A DNA stretch of 64,000 bases from an uncultured Flavobacteriales bacterium. GTDB lineage: Bacteria > Bacteroidota > Bacteroidia > Flavobacteriales > JBLHRE01. The notes under the pieces are model-generated. The model was not told the DNA's origin and made no database searches. It saw only the letters and a list, made by a program, of their open reading frames with translations. A program made the translations under genes and the position numbers. The stretch lies in the NCBI GenBank assembly GCA_937139155.1, contig CAKZPI010000022.1, positions 62,001-126,000 on the forward strand, in the 5' to 3' direction. Shown piece by piece: positions 43,701 through 52,907 of this stretch; the stretch's first letter is position 1; every line of letters starts with the position of its first letter.

Positions 43701-46700
43701 CTACTCAACCGACTCCTTCGCCTGGCAATCTTCTCCGGTGCTTCAAGGCATTAAAAATGGCTGGAGGTCTATTTACCTCAAAGACTCGTTCAATTGTGTT
43801 CATGACACCCTGGTTTACATTCCCCACATTGCAGGCCCTTCCATTGACTCTCTAGGAAGCAGCACCACTACCTGTGGACAGAGCAACGGCTTCATTGACA
43901 TCATGGCAAGCGGAGGGAATCCTCCTTATACCTATAGCATTAATGGAGGGGGAGATTGGTTCTCAACGCCTTTCCACGACTCTTTAGGTCCCGGAGTGTA
44001 CTCTGTAATTGTGCGCGACTCTTTGGGATGCGAGGCGGTAGAGTCATTTGTTTTAAGCGCGGCACCCATGCCTGTAATTACCTCAGTTAGCATTATTCCT
44101 GCAGGTTGTGGCGGAAATACCGGATTTGCAGAGGTCCACCCTCAGTTAGGCCTGCCTCCGTATGAATACAATTTAAACGGTCTGGGTTGGGGGCCGAATC
44201 CTCAGTTTTTTAACCTTGGCCCAGGTCAATATCAGGTTCAGGTTCGCGACCTACGCGGATGTTTAGATACCGCTCAGTTTACCATAGACTCAATTCCTGC
44301 CTTAGAGATTCAAAACCTTGAAATAAACCATGCCTTTTGCCGGATGAACAATGGAGGTTTTGATTTGACTCCCCAAGGAGGGCTTCCACCATTTTCTGTA
44401 TCCATTGACATGGGATTGACCTATTTTCCGAGCACTCAATTGTCCAACCTTAGCCCTGGGTTTTACCCACTCACCTTAAGAGATTCCACCGGTTGCACCT
44501 ACGATACCCTTTTCCAGATTCAAGCCGTAAGCCCTCCGGTCATTCATTCAATTCTATACCAAGAAGAAACCTGCGGCCAGTATGACGGAAGCATTCAGCC
44601 CTTGGTATCGGGTAGTGGAAGCCTCCTTGTGCTTATCAATGGTGATACCCTACAAGGCTCAAGCTTAGGAGGAATTTCACAAGGTCAATATTACATTCAG
44701 GTGGTGGATTCAAACGGATGCATGGTAGATACTCTTTTCCAGCTTCATACCTCCAATGGTCCTAGAATTCAAGGAATTCAGGCAGACTCAAGTGCTTGCT
44801 TTGGCGGAAATGCCCTGACTCAAATTTCAATAAGCCATGGAGTTCCGCCTTATGAAATCGCCATAAACCAAAGTCAAAATTTCCTTCCCTTAAGTCCGGC
44901 AATTCAGCTTCCCATGGGCAGCCATAGCTTTATCGTCCGAGACGCTCAGGGATGTATGATCTCAGATAGCCTAGTGGTTCCAGGTCCCGCAGAAATCAAT
45001 TTCGCCGGCATTCAGATTACTCCACCTCAATGTCAGAAAGCGAATGGTCAAATCACCTTTAACGCTTTAGGCGGAACCCCACCTTATCGCTACCAACTGA
45101 ACGGGGTGAACCTAGGTAGTTCTCCTCTGGCTACCGGACTTGACACTGGGTTCTATAAACTGGTAATTGTAGACCAAAACGGATGTACCAAAGACACCAA
45201 CCTAAGAATTGACTTACAAAGCCCGCTTCGTTTTAAGTCGGTTAAGTTGCACCCGGCATCTTGCTCAAACGCAAACGGAAAAATTGAAGCAGTTTTAGAA
45301 GGGGGTCAAGCACCTTACCTATACAGCAGCATTCCATTCCAGTCCAATTTCCAATTGAATGGATTGAGCTCAGGTTATCACATGCTTAGTTTCACTGACC
45401 AAACCGGGTGCTTGGTAGACTCTCTGGTTTACCTTCCGAGCCTTCCTGAACCAAGTTTTGATAGCCTTCACATTCTTGAACCCTCTTGTGAATTAGCCAA
45501 TGGAGGCCTTAAGATATATGGGCTTTTGGCCGATTATGAAATTCGGATCAATGGGGGAGCTTGGTCTCAAGACTCAGCCTTTCATTCCCTTGCCAAAGGA
45601 AATTACCTTATTGAAATCAAAGACAGCACCGGCTGCATTGGAGATAGTATGGTTCAAATCAATCAAGCCCCACTACCCAAACTGGCTCAGAAAAGCTTGA
45701 ATCCTGCTACCTGCGGATTAAACAACGGTAGTGTGGAATTAGGCATGACCCGCGGAAATGCTCAATTCTTCCTTCATGTGAATTCAGGGATCAGCCAAAA
45801 CCACGGAAACTTTCAAAACCTAGAAACCGGCGCTCACTGGTTTTTAGTACAAGACAGTTTAGGATGTCAAGACAGCCTTCAAATCATTCTACCTGGGTAT
45901 GCCTCTCCAAGCATACTTAGAATTGACACGGCCCGAAACTGCATGGCAGAAACCTATGACCTAAACGTTTTAACCTCCGGAGGATTTGGAGGCAAGAGTT
46001 TCCGCTTAAACCAAGGCGCATGGATAGGGTCAGGGAATTTCTCAGGCCTGACTCCTGGCTGGCATAACCTTGAAATTAAGGATCAAAGCAATTGCAAGAT
46101 TGACACCAATATCTTTCTTCCAAGCATTGAGTATCCTCAAATTTCAGGGCTTAGCATTGACCACCCAAGCTGTTCCAGAAATGACGGAAGAATAGAAATT
46201 ATTGACTCCAACACATTTCAAGTTACCTACCGCTTAGATTCTGGGCAATGGAATTCCAAAGGGGTGTTCAAAAACTTAGGTCCGGGGCTTTACCAAGTTC
46301 AAATCAAGGCGGCATCAGGATGTGTTTATAGCCAATCGGTTCAGCTGGTAAATCAAATTTCGCCCAACCTGAGCATTTCTTCCATCCAAAATCCGGCTTG
46401 TGGCTATAAGAATGGAAGCATTGCTCTAATCGCACAGTCTTCGCACCGACCCCTAGAATTTGCAATAGATAGCGGCCAAAGTCAAATTGTTTATCAGGTA
46501 GACTCAGTGTTTAATAGCCTATCCGCTCAATCGTATTCTTTATTGGTACGAGATACCAACGGTTGCATTCAATCGCAAGCCATTAGCCTTTTTGAAATCA
46601 ACAATATGGCAATTACCCAGATTCAATCGAGCATTGCCCATTGCGGAAAACAAAACGGTCATATTATTTTTCAAGGAAGTGGAGGAACCCCTCCCTTAAC

Positions 46701-49023
46701 CTATAGCATTGACTCTGGAAAAACCTTCCAGACTTCAGGTTCATTTCCTGGCTTGGTAGGCGGGCTTTATCATCTAATGATTCAGGATGCCAAAAACTGC
46801 ACCTACGCCCAAGCCTATACCCTCAAAGACCCGGTTTCGCCTCAAATTGACCTAGTAGAATCTAAGGCTCTATCCTGTAATCTTAACAACGGTAGCATTC
46901 GAATTTTTGCCTCTGAAGGAAAGGCTCCTTATTCGTATTCGGTTGACGGAGGACTTAACTTTCAGACCTCGCCCTTTTTCAATGCTTTGAACAAAGGCAT
47001 GTACTATCTGGTAGTGAAAGACAGTAGAGACTGTTTCATCACAGATTCGGTTTATCTTGATTCAATACCCAAACCAGAGGTTCAATCCTTGAGCATTGAC
47101 TCTGCCCGATGTGCCATGGTAGGAGGAGAACTAAAGATTTCAGCCAAGGGAACCGGATTATTATATTCCATTGACGGGGGGCTTTCTTATACTCAAGATT
47201 CTGTTTTCCGAAACCTAGCACCCGGCATTTACTCGGTTAAAATCACAGATAGCCTGTTTTGCTCCATTGACACCATGGTTGAAATTCACAACCAAGACTT
47301 GGCGAGAGTTCTTTCCGTTGAGCATGAGGCTGAGGTATGTGGAAGAGGGAATGGGAAAATCACCATTCACGCCTCCGGAAACACCCAGCAACTGCAATAC
47401 AGCCTCGATGGTGGAATCCTTTTCCAGTCGGATTCTGTTTTCAACAACCTTAAAGCGGGCAAATACAGCGTACTCATTTCACACCCAAGCGGATGTCAAG
47501 ACAGTTTGAGTTTTGTGCTTCCTGAAATTCAAGGTCCACAGGTTCAAATTCAAGACATCCTTCCAAGCCATTGCGGAGTAAACAATGCCAACGCTAAGTT
47601 TTCAGTATTAAACGGAACCCCTCCTTTCCGGTTTAGTTTGAATGGAACCTCATGGCAATCAGACAGTGTATTTCAAAATTTATCGCCGGGGGTTTATCAG
47701 GTCTTTGTAAAAGATAGTTTAGAATGCCTTGACATTTTGAGCTTTCAGGTGGGTAGTTTGGCCTTGCCGCAGATCTTGCTTGATTCAATAGCGCCTGCTT
47801 ATTGCGGAAACCCAACCGGAGAGGTGCATTATAGAATTGTAGGAGGAATGGGTCCTTATGCCCTTAGTTTGCAATCCACTCCGGTGAATTATTCAGGAGG
47901 TATTTTGGATAGCTTGGCCGCTGGTTGGCACCGGATTAACTTGGTAGACTCTATGGGGTGTCAGGCAAGTTTAGACTTTCTAGTTCCTGGTTATGATAAG
48001 CCCTTGGCCCAAGCCATAACTTTAGACCAGCCCCTATGTGAAACTCCCACTGGAAAAATGGTGCTAAGAGCCATAGGCCACGGACCCTTTCAGTACTCAA
48101 TGGATGCCGGAGTAACCTTTCAGTTGGATTCTGTTTTCACAAACCTATACCCTGGATTCTACGATGTGGTTATCCTTGACGGGAACTCATGCAGGTACAC
48201 TCAAAGAGTCTACCTTGAATCTAACGATTTCATGCAAGAAGAGCCAGTCTTTAACAACCAACGAATTTGCTTGGGTGAATCTGTGTCGTTCTCCTTCAAT
48301 CTAGCCGAGGACGCTGATAGCTGCATGTGGATACTTTCTGACGGGCATAGGTACAGAACCTGTGACACTCTATGGCATACTTTTAGTCGCCCCGGACCCA
48401 AATGGGCTCAGCTAGAGGTTTTCACCGAGGAAGGTTGTTATGGCCTATTCAAGTTCCCTCAGGCCGTTTATGTTGACTCGGTTCCAGAAGCCAGTTTTGA
48501 AAGCCCTTTCGGGGAAAGCTTCCGCAGTTTTGACCCCATTCCCTTGATCAACACAAGTCAGGGAGCAGACTCTTCCGCATGGTTTGTGAACGGAACCTAT
48601 GCCGGCAGTGAAACTCATCCAGAGCTAAAGGCCATAATGGGTGAAAATGGAGATAACCTTGAGGTTTGTTTGGAAGCTTATAATTCAGAAGGATGCTTTG
48701 AGCGGGTTTGTCAAACCTTCGTAGAAGAGAAGAAATTTGCCTACTACATTCCAAACGCCTTCACTCCGAACCAGGACGGACAGAATGAAGAGATTCGTCC
48801 TGTTTTTCAGTACCTTCCTGAGAATGGCTATGAATTTAGGGTAATCGACCGGTACGGGATGGTGATTTTCCAAACCCTTGACCCGCAAGAAGGGTGGGAT
48901 GGAAGAGACCAGAACACAGGAAAAATCCTTCCAATAGGAAACTATGCATTTCACATGACCGTTACCGACCCTTTCAGCGGAAAGCCCATCCGGGAAACCG
49001 GCTCAATTCTCCTCTTGAAATAG
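40708..49023 (+). CDS. second giant SprB-repeat surface adhesin, T9SS type B cargo (2771 residues)
   Basis: A paralogue of the preceding gene in the same orientation, 227 bases downstream. A signal-anchor-like segment (IPLLVSAALWVLVLLLY) leads almost at once into the repeats. The large N-terminal domain of the first protein is missing. Residues 54-2520 are 32 units of about 77 residues. Residues about 2521-2680 form a PKD-like and linker region (SCMWILSDGHRY). The last 90 residues are a type B sorting domain (NAFTPNQDGQNEEI to GSILLLK). Function should match the first: T9SS-exported adhesion or gliding surface protein. The 227-base upstream gap has a hairpin (CAGAAAC/GTTTCTG, 40523-40543) but no clear TAnnTTTG box, so it may share the upstream transcript. 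Confidence 0.92.
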   Translation: MMMMVKNDKNRIFIPLLVSAALWVLVLLLYSSSASGAVTAQGSLDSLGIDPPSCGEMNGKVRVYGSGTPPFYYRKGLTGIWQGSPVFTHLGPGTHIFQFRDSSGTIYTLSTVLQMQSKPSLNLKSISHPNCGKSDGLVQITANGPASPFKFRIKLNTGNPTPWQSDSVFRNLSQGQYTLYVKDSNSCQDSISFSLQDVNNLAINTIQSQPPACGQSNGGLNIFANGGRAPLSYSIDGGQSFQASFQFSGLPSGLYQVHVKDSIGCSVSQSFILHETNPPQIQFVQTQADHCLSGMGSLEIQSSGGQGPFEFSLDGLSFQASNHFDSLGIGWYQVFVKDANLCIAQDSAFIAPGNLIQIDSLVIQDFACAFQPGSIQVFAKGGGSLTYSILNQGSPQASSSFHGLNSGNYILRVQNSYGCFQDTLVEVKQSSLGQAPPIHVLPETCGQGNGAISFSKVPGNTYKISAQSNYTTDTLFQGLSAGSYMLYVQSTGSCGDTLAFQVPAFSGPVLQSQSISHPSCGMNSGEISLQVQGGNQGLSFNWNQSGFSNQSSIDSLGPGVYDVLIKDSLGCESQYQFILTRKSSPGLNILSLKDETCQRGNAEVSYQSLGGYGPMQASLNGVPVPNQGQIDSLSAGTYYFQLVDSLGCSFDTLIQIQSSSFPSFHQVQVQPSSCVQPSGSIHITATGNPPLVYSINGGVSNQTGSFTNLDAGQYLLQISDSLGCISDSLVEVYYSDLPQIDSMKIAMTSCGVGGDHVEIFASGGQPPYLYSLGGGGFSSQNSFTGLSNGAYLVKVKDAKGCIQTDSISLNLSQPLNLIGTNLQNAHCQSSNGSIQLIAFNGHAPFQFFINGSALPSSGLATGLNPGVHKAWVIDSLGCSDTLSFTLSEDPGLEILSAGLKPASCSSNNGELSFNLAGGSPPYQISLNQGSPRLNPVFSNLAPGTHQISIIDLKGCRIDTSFTILQLPPPQILKLVISPETCGNQDAEVIVTGTGLGLSYSTDSFAWQSSPVLQGIKNGWRSIYLKDSFNCVHDTLVYIPHIAGPSIDSLGSSTTTCGQSNGFIDIMASGGNPPYTYSINGGGDWFSTPFHDSLGPGVYSVIVRDSLGCEAVESFVLSAAPMPVITSVSIIPAGCGGNTGFAEVHPQLGLPPYEYNLNGLGWGPNPQFFNLGPGQYQVQVRDLRGCLDTAQFTIDSIPALEIQNLEINHAFCRMNNGGFDLTPQGGLPPFSVSIDMGLTYFPSTQLSNLSPGFYPLTLRDSTGCTYDTLFQIQAVSPPVIHSILYQEETCGQYDGSIQPLVSGSGSLLVLINGDTLQGSSLGGISQGQYYIQVVDSNGCMVDTLFQLHTSNGPRIQGIQADSSACFGGNALTQISISHGVPPYEIAINQSQNFLPLSPAIQLPMGSHSFIVRDAQGCMISDSLVVPGPAEINFAGIQITPPQCQKANGQITFNALGGTPPYRYQLNGVNLGSSPLATGLDTGFYKLVIVDQNGCTKDTNLRIDLQSPLRFKSVKLHPASCSNANGKIEAVLEGGQAPYLYSSIPFQSNFQLNGLSSGYHMLSFTDQTGCLVDSLVYLPSLPEPSFDSLHILEPSCELANGGLKIYGLLADYEIRINGGAWSQDSAFHSLAKGNYLIEIKDSTGCIGDSMVQINQAPLPKLAQKSLNPATCGLNNGSVELGMTRGNAQFFLHVNSGISQNHGNFQNLETGAHWFLVQDSLGCQDSLQIILPGYASPSILRIDTARNCMAETYDLNVLTSGGFGGKSFRLNQGAWIGSGNFSGLTPGWHNLEIKDQSNCKIDTNIFLPSIEYPQISGLSIDHPSCSRNDGRIEIIDSNTFQVTYRLDSGQWNSKGVFKNLGPGLYQVQIKAASGCVYSQSVQLVNQISPNLSISSIQNPACGYKNGSIALIAQSSHRPLEFAIDSGQSQIVYQVDSVFNSLSAQSYSLLVRDTNGCIQSQAISLFEINNMAITQIQSSIAHCGKQNGHIIFQGSGGTPPLTYSIDSGKTFQTSGSFPGLVGGLYHLMIQDAKNCTYAQAYTLKDPVSPQIDLVESKALSCNLNNGSIRIFASEGKAPYSYSVDGGLNFQTSPFFNALNKGMYYLVVKDSRDCFITDSVYLDSIPKPEVQSLSIDSARCAMVGGELKISAKGTGLLYSIDGGLSYTQDSVFRNLAPGIYSVKITDSLFCSIDTMVEIHNQDLARVLSVEHEAEVCGRGNGKITIHASGNTQQLQYSLDGGILFQSDSVFNNLKAGKYSVLISHPSGCQDSLSFVLPEIQGPQVQIQDILPSHCGVNNANAKFSVLNGTPPFRFSLNGTSWQSDSVFQNLSPGVYQVFVKDSLECLDILSFQVGSLALPQILLDSIAPAYCGNPTGEVHYRIVGGMGPYALSLQSTPVNYSGGILDSLAAGWHRINLVDSMGCQASLDFLVPGYDKPLAQAITLDQPLCETPTGKMVLRAIGHGPFQYSMDAGVTFQLDSVFTNLYPGFYDVVILDGNSCRYTQRVYLESNDFMQEEPVFNNQRICLGESVSFSFNLAEDADSCMWILSDGHRYRTCDTLWHTFSRPGPKWAQLEVFTEEGCYGLFKFPQAVYVDSVPEASFESPFGESFRSFDPIPLINTSQGADSSAWFVNGTYAGSETHPELKAIMGENGDNLEVCLEAYNSEGCFERVCQTFVEEKKFAYYIPNAFTPNQDGQNEEIRPVFQYLPENGYEFRVIDRYGMVIFQTLDPQEGWDGRDQNTGKILPIGNYAFHMTVTDPFSGKPIRETGSILLLK
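40867..45939 (+). repeat. first cycle (units 2-23) in the 2771-residue adhesin
   Basis: Twenty-two units of about 231 bases in the same register as the first adhesin, starting at the equivalent of unit 2 (IDPPSCGEMNG, compare RDPPSCG in the first protein). Landmarks at 40867, 41344 and 42040 have partners 5298-5304 bases downstream. Confidence 0.8.
45940..48267 (+). repeat. second, truncated cycle (units 1-10) in the 2771-residue adhesin
   Basis: The cycle restarts with RNCMAETYDLNV, the counterpart of the YNC/FNC unit of the first protein. Partner starts are 46171, 46642 and 47338. The phrase SPQIDLVESK at about 46846 matches GPxIDLIESK in the first adhesin. Ten units follow before the C-terminal region. 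Confidence 0.8.
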
Positions 49024-49049
49024 GGGCTTAACCCTTGGTCAAGATTCCT

Positions 49050-49057
49050 TAGTTTTG
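49050..49057 (+). promoter_or_regulatory. -7 box for ileS (TAGTTTTG)
   Basis: TAGTTTTG fits TAnnTTTG fully, 45 bases before the ileS ATG and 27 after the adhesin stop. No good -33 element is seen. Confidence 0.5.
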
Positions 49058-49102
49058 CCGGAAATCCTTTATTGGCAATAACCATTCTTTTCGACTAGGA
49101 AT

Positions 49103-52100
49103 ATGGCTAAGTATCCTGAATATAACCACTTAAATCTTCCAAGCATTCACCGTGAGGTTCTTGAGTTTTGGAAGGCAGAAAACATCTTTGAACGCAGCGT
49201 CTCTGAACGGGAGGGAGCGAAGACCTTCACTTTTTACGAAGGACCGCCTTCTGCCAATGGGCTTCCGGGCATTCACCATGTAATGGCCAGAACCATTAAA
49301 GACCTTTTTTGTAGGGTGAAAACCCAAGAGGGCTATCAGGTGAAACGTAAGGCCGGGTGGGATACCCATGGCTTGCCCGTTGAGCTTTCCGTTGAAAAGG
49401 AATTGGGCATTACCAAGGAAGACATCGGCACCAAAATCAGCATTGAAGATTACAATAAGAAATGCCGTGAAAATGTCATGAAATACACTGATGTATGGAG
49501 TGACCTTACTGAAAAAATGGGCTATTGGGTAGACATGTCTGATCCCTATATCACCTATGACAATAAGTACATTGAAACCGTTTGGTGGCTGCTTAGTCAG
49601 ATGTATAAAAAAGACATGCTTTACAAGGGCTATACCATTCAGCCCTTTTCACCTAAGGCAGGTACCGGTCTTTCAACCCACGAATTGAACCAGCCAGGAT
49701 GCTATAAAATGGTGAAAGACACCTCAGCCATTGCTCAGTTCAAAATTCAAAAAGATCAAGATTCTGACTTCCTGTTCAAAGATGTGCTCGGAGACCTATT
49801 CTTCATTGCCTGGACCACCACGCCCTGGACCCTTCCGAGCAACTGTGCCTTGGCTGTAGGACCGAAAATCAAGTATAAAAAAGTCAAGACCTTCAATGCC
49901 TATACCCATGAGCCCATTACGGTGATTTTGGCTGAAGATCGATTGAACACCTATTTCCCGGCAGACTTAAACGAGTTGCACTTAGAGCATTATCGGGCGG
50001 GGGATAAAAAAATCCCCTATGAAATTTCCGAAGAATCCTTTACCGGCTCTGAACTTGTTGGAATTCATTATGAGCAACTATTGCCTTATGTTCAGCCTGA
50101 AGAAGGAGATGCCTTCCGGGTGATTCCAGGTGATTTTGTTACCACAGAAGACGGTACGGGAATAGTACATACAGCTTCTGTTTTTGGGGCAGACGACTTC
50201 CGGGTATGTCAATTGAACAATGTGCCCTCCATCTTGGTTCGAGATGAGAATGGAGACCAAGGGCCTTTGGTTGACAAGCAAGGCCGGTTTGTGAAAGAAG
50301 TCACTGATTTTGCCGGTGAATATGTAAAAGAAGAATACTATGCTCCGGGTGAGGTTTCTGACGATTACCTGAATGTAGACATTAAAATTTCCATCAAACT
50401 CAAGGAGGAAAACAGAGCCTTCAAGGTTGAGAAATACGAACACTCGTACCCACATTGTTGGCGTACCGATAAACCCATCCTTTATTACCCCTTAGACTCA
50501 TGGTTTGTGCGTACCACGCGGGTAAAAGACCGGATGATTGAGCTCAACAAAACCATCCAGTGGAAGCCAGAGTCTACAGGCACAGGAAGGTTTGGCCAAT
50601 GGCTCGAAAATTTAGTAGACTGGAACCTTTCCAGGTCTAGGTATTGGGGCATTCCCATTCCCATCTGGACCACCGAAGACCGCTCAGAGCAAATTTGCAT
50701 TGGCTCTGCTGAAGAGCTCAAACTTGAAATTGACAAATCCGTTCAAGCTGGGTTTATGAAGGAAAATCCAATGGGCAATTTCACCCCTGGCGATATGACC
50801 GAGGAGAATTACCTGAACATGGATTTTCACAGACCCTTTGTGGATGAAATCATATTGATCTCCCCTTCAGGCAAGCCCATGCAAAGAGAAAAAGACCTAA
50901 TTGACGTTTGGTTTGACTCAGGGTCTATGCCTTATGCCCAGGTGCATTATCCTTTTGAAAACAAGGAACTGGTTGAAAGTCAAGACCAAAGTGTAAATCA
51001 ATTTCCAGCCGACTTTATTGCGGAAGGAGTTGATCAAACCCGAGGCTGGTTTTTTACCCTACATGCCATTTCTACGGTCTTATTTGACTCTGTGGCCTAT
51101 AAAAATGTGGTTTCAAATGGTTTGGTTTTGGATAAGAATGGAAACAAAATGTCTAAGCGTTTAGGCAATGCCGTTGACCCATTCAAAACCCTTGAGAAGT
51201 ATGGAGCGGATGCCACCCGTTGGTATTTGATTTCCAATTCGGCCCCTTGGGAAAACTTGAAATTTGACGAAGAGGGAATTCAGGAAGTTCAAAGAAAATT
51301 CTTCGGTACCCTTTACAATACCTATAGCTTCTTTGCCTTATACGCCAATATTGATGGGTTTACTTACGCTGAAGCGGAAATAGACTTGAAGGAAAGGCCT
51401 GAGATTGACCAGTGGATTCTTTCCGAACTATCCTCTTTACGAAACCGGGTAATTCAACATTACGATGCCTACGAACCTACCAAAGCCGCTCGGGAGATTC
51501 AAGACTTTGTTACGGAGAACCTCAGCAATTGGTACGTTAGGCTTTGTAGAAGACGGTTCTGGAAAGGCGACTACCAAGCGGATAAAATTTCGGCCTACCA
51601 GACCTTGTACTTGACCTTGATGGACATTGCCAAGCTCATGGCCCCCATAGCACCCTTCTTCGCCGAAAGGCTATTTAAAGACCTGAACGGGGTTTGCAAT
51701 ACTGAAACCGAAAACTCGGTGCATATTTCAAAATTCCCTGAGCCTAGTGATCATCGAATCAATAAAGAGCTAGAAGACAGAATGCATTTGGCTCAAACCA
51801 TTACGAGTTTGGCCCTTTCTTTACGGAAGAAGGAAAAAATCAAGGTGAGGCAGCCCCTTCAGAAAATCATGGTACCGGTTACGGAAACCGCCCAAAAAAG
51901 GCACCTTCAATCCATTGAAAGCCTGCTTCTCTCAGAGCTTAATGTGAAAGAATTAGACATTCTTGAAGATTCAGGTAAATTGGTGAAGGAGATCAAGCCC
52001 AATTACAAAACCCTCGGACCAAAGTTTGGAAAACAAATGCGATTTGTAGCCAACGCAGTTAAAGCTTTAGGTCAGGAAGAGATTCAAAAAATGGAATCTA

Positions 52101-52507
52101 ATCAAGGCTTGGATATAGAAATTGAAGGAGAAACCGTTCATTTAGGGCGGGCGGATGTAGAAATCACCACCAAAGACCTTCCCGGATGGTTGGTGAACTC
52201 TCAAGGAGATGTTACCGTTGCCCTAGACATCACCCTTACCGAGGACCTGAAACACGAAGGTTTGGCCAGAGAATTGGTGAACCGGATTCAAAACTTGAGG
52301 AAAGACCTGGGTTTTGAAGTAACCGATCATATTTATGTTGAATTGGAAAATCATGAAGATTTAAGCCGTGCGGTGGAAAGCAATAAAAAGTATATTTGCG
52401 ATGAAACCCTAGCTGACCAATTAATTATAAGAGAAAACTTAGAAGGGAAAACAAACGAAATTGAAATTGAAAACATCAAAGTTGAGGTTTCCCTGAATAA
52501 AATTTAA
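49103..52507 (+). CDS. ileS: isoleucyl-tRNA synthetase
   Basis: A 1134-residue class I synthetase that charges tRNA-Ile and edits mischarged valine. The HIGH-type motif appears as GLPGIHHVMAR near residues 53-63, a form usual for Bacteroidota enzymes. The editing domain includes WTTTPWTLPSN, and the KMSKR loop is at residues 682-686. The C-terminal part carries the anticodon-binding and extra C-terminal domains, making it longer than the roughly 940-residue E. coli type and closer to the long form. It precedes the DksA-like gene by four bases and lspA, an order common in this phylum. Confidence 0.98.
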   Translation: MAKYPEYNHLNLPSIHREVLEFWKAENIFERSVSEREGAKTFTFYEGPPSANGLPGIHHVMARTIKDLFCRVKTQEGYQVKRKAGWDTHGLPVELSVEKELGITKEDIGTKISIEDYNKKCRENVMKYTDVWSDLTEKMGYWVDMSDPYITYDNKYIETVWWLLSQMYKKDMLYKGYTIQPFSPKAGTGLSTHELNQPGCYKMVKDTSAIAQFKIQKDQDSDFLFKDVLGDLFFIAWTTTPWTLPSNCALAVGPKIKYKKVKTFNAYTHEPITVILAEDRLNTYFPADLNELHLEHYRAGDKKIPYEISEESFTGSELVGIHYEQLLPYVQPEEGDAFRVIPGDFVTTEDGTGIVHTASVFGADDFRVCQLNNVPSILVRDENGDQGPLVDKQGRFVKEVTDFAGEYVKEEYYAPGEVSDDYLNVDIKISIKLKEENRAFKVEKYEHSYPHCWRTDKPILYYPLDSWFVRTTRVKDRMIELNKTIQWKPESTGTGRFGQWLENLVDWNLSRSRYWGIPIPIWTTEDRSEQICIGSAEELKLEIDKSVQAGFMKENPMGNFTPGDMTEENYLNMDFHRPFVDEIILISPSGKPMQREKDLIDVWFDSGSMPYAQVHYPFENKELVESQDQSVNQFPADFIAEGVDQTRGWFFTLHAISTVLFDSVAYKNVVSNGLVLDKNGNKMSKRLGNAVDPFKTLEKYGADATRWYLISNSAPWENLKFDEEGIQEVQRKFFGTLYNTYSFFALYANIDGFTYAEAEIDLKERPEIDQWILSELSSLRNRVIQHYDAYEPTKAAREIQDFVTENLSNWYVRLCRRRFWKGDYQADKISAYQTLYLTLMDIAKLMAPIAPFFAERLFKDLNGVCNTETENSVHISKFPEPSDHRINKELEDRMHLAQTITSLALSLRKKEKIKVRQPLQKIMVPVTETAQKRHLQSIESLLLSELNVKELDILEDSGKLVKEIKPNYKTLGPKFGKQMRFVANAVKALGQEEIQKMESNQGLDIEIEGETVHLGRADVEITTKDLPGWLVNSQGDVTVALDITLTEDLKHEGLARELVNRIQNLRKDLGFEVTDHIYVELENHEDLSRAVESNKKYICDETLADQLIIRENLEGKTNEIEIENIKVEVSLNKI

Positions 52508-52511
52508 GATC

Positions 52512-52904
52512 ATGGCAGATACAAATAAGACCAGATATTCGGATAAAGAGCTCGCAGAGTTCAGAGCCATTATTGAAGAGAAAATTAAAAAGGCAGAGGA
52601 AGATTTAGCCATCTTGAAAGGTAATTACGCCAACGATGCCAACAACGATACCGAGGATACGTCTCCTACATTCAAGGCATTTGAAGAAGGCAGCTCAACC
52701 ATGAGCAAGGAAGCCAATGCACAACTTGCCGTACGTCAGGTGAAATTCATCCGCGATTTGAAAAACGCATTGATTCGAATTGAAAACAAGACCTATGGCA
52801 TTTGCCGGGTAACCGGAAAACTCATTGAGTCACAGCGACTGAAATTGGTTCCTCACGCTACCCTAAGCATTGAAGCTAAAAATCAACAAGCAAGCAATAA
52901 GTAA
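52512..52904 (+). CDS. TraR/DksA family protein lacking zinc-finger cysteines
   Basis: A 130-residue protein with the DksA layout: an N-terminal coiled-coil hairpin (FRAIIEEKIKKAEEDLAILK to RQVKFIRDLKNALIRIENK) and a C-terminal finger region YGICRVTGKLIESQRLKLVP. Of the four cysteines expected in the C4 finger, only the one in GIC remains, which is typical of the Bacteroidota variant linked to ileS. It probably binds the RNA polymerase secondary channel, but whether it acts with ppGpp as DksA does cannot be told from sequence. It is four bases after ileS and three before lspA. Confidence 0.88.
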   Translation: MADTNKTRYSDKELAEFRAIIEEKIKKAEEDLAILKGNYANDANNDTEDTSPTFKAFEEGSSTMSKEANAQLAVRQVKFIRDLKNALIRIENKTYGICRVTGKLIESQRLKLVPHATLSIEAKNQQASNK

Positions 52905-52907
52905 GGT

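Noticed and set aside
31145..48267. Antisense and out-of-frame reading frames of 60-113 residues within the adhesin genes
   Set aside because: They arise from the repetitive composition, have no ribosome sites or recognisable domains, and the sense frames explain the sequence.
30410..49023. Assembly artefact from long repeats
   Set aside because: The units are well diverged at DNA level, and the paired copies 5.3 kb apart differ clearly, so a collapsed or duplicated assembly is not the simplest reading. Long reads would settle it.
52512..52904. Calling this gene dksA
   Set aside because: Three of four zinc-binding cysteines are missing, so only family membership is supported.
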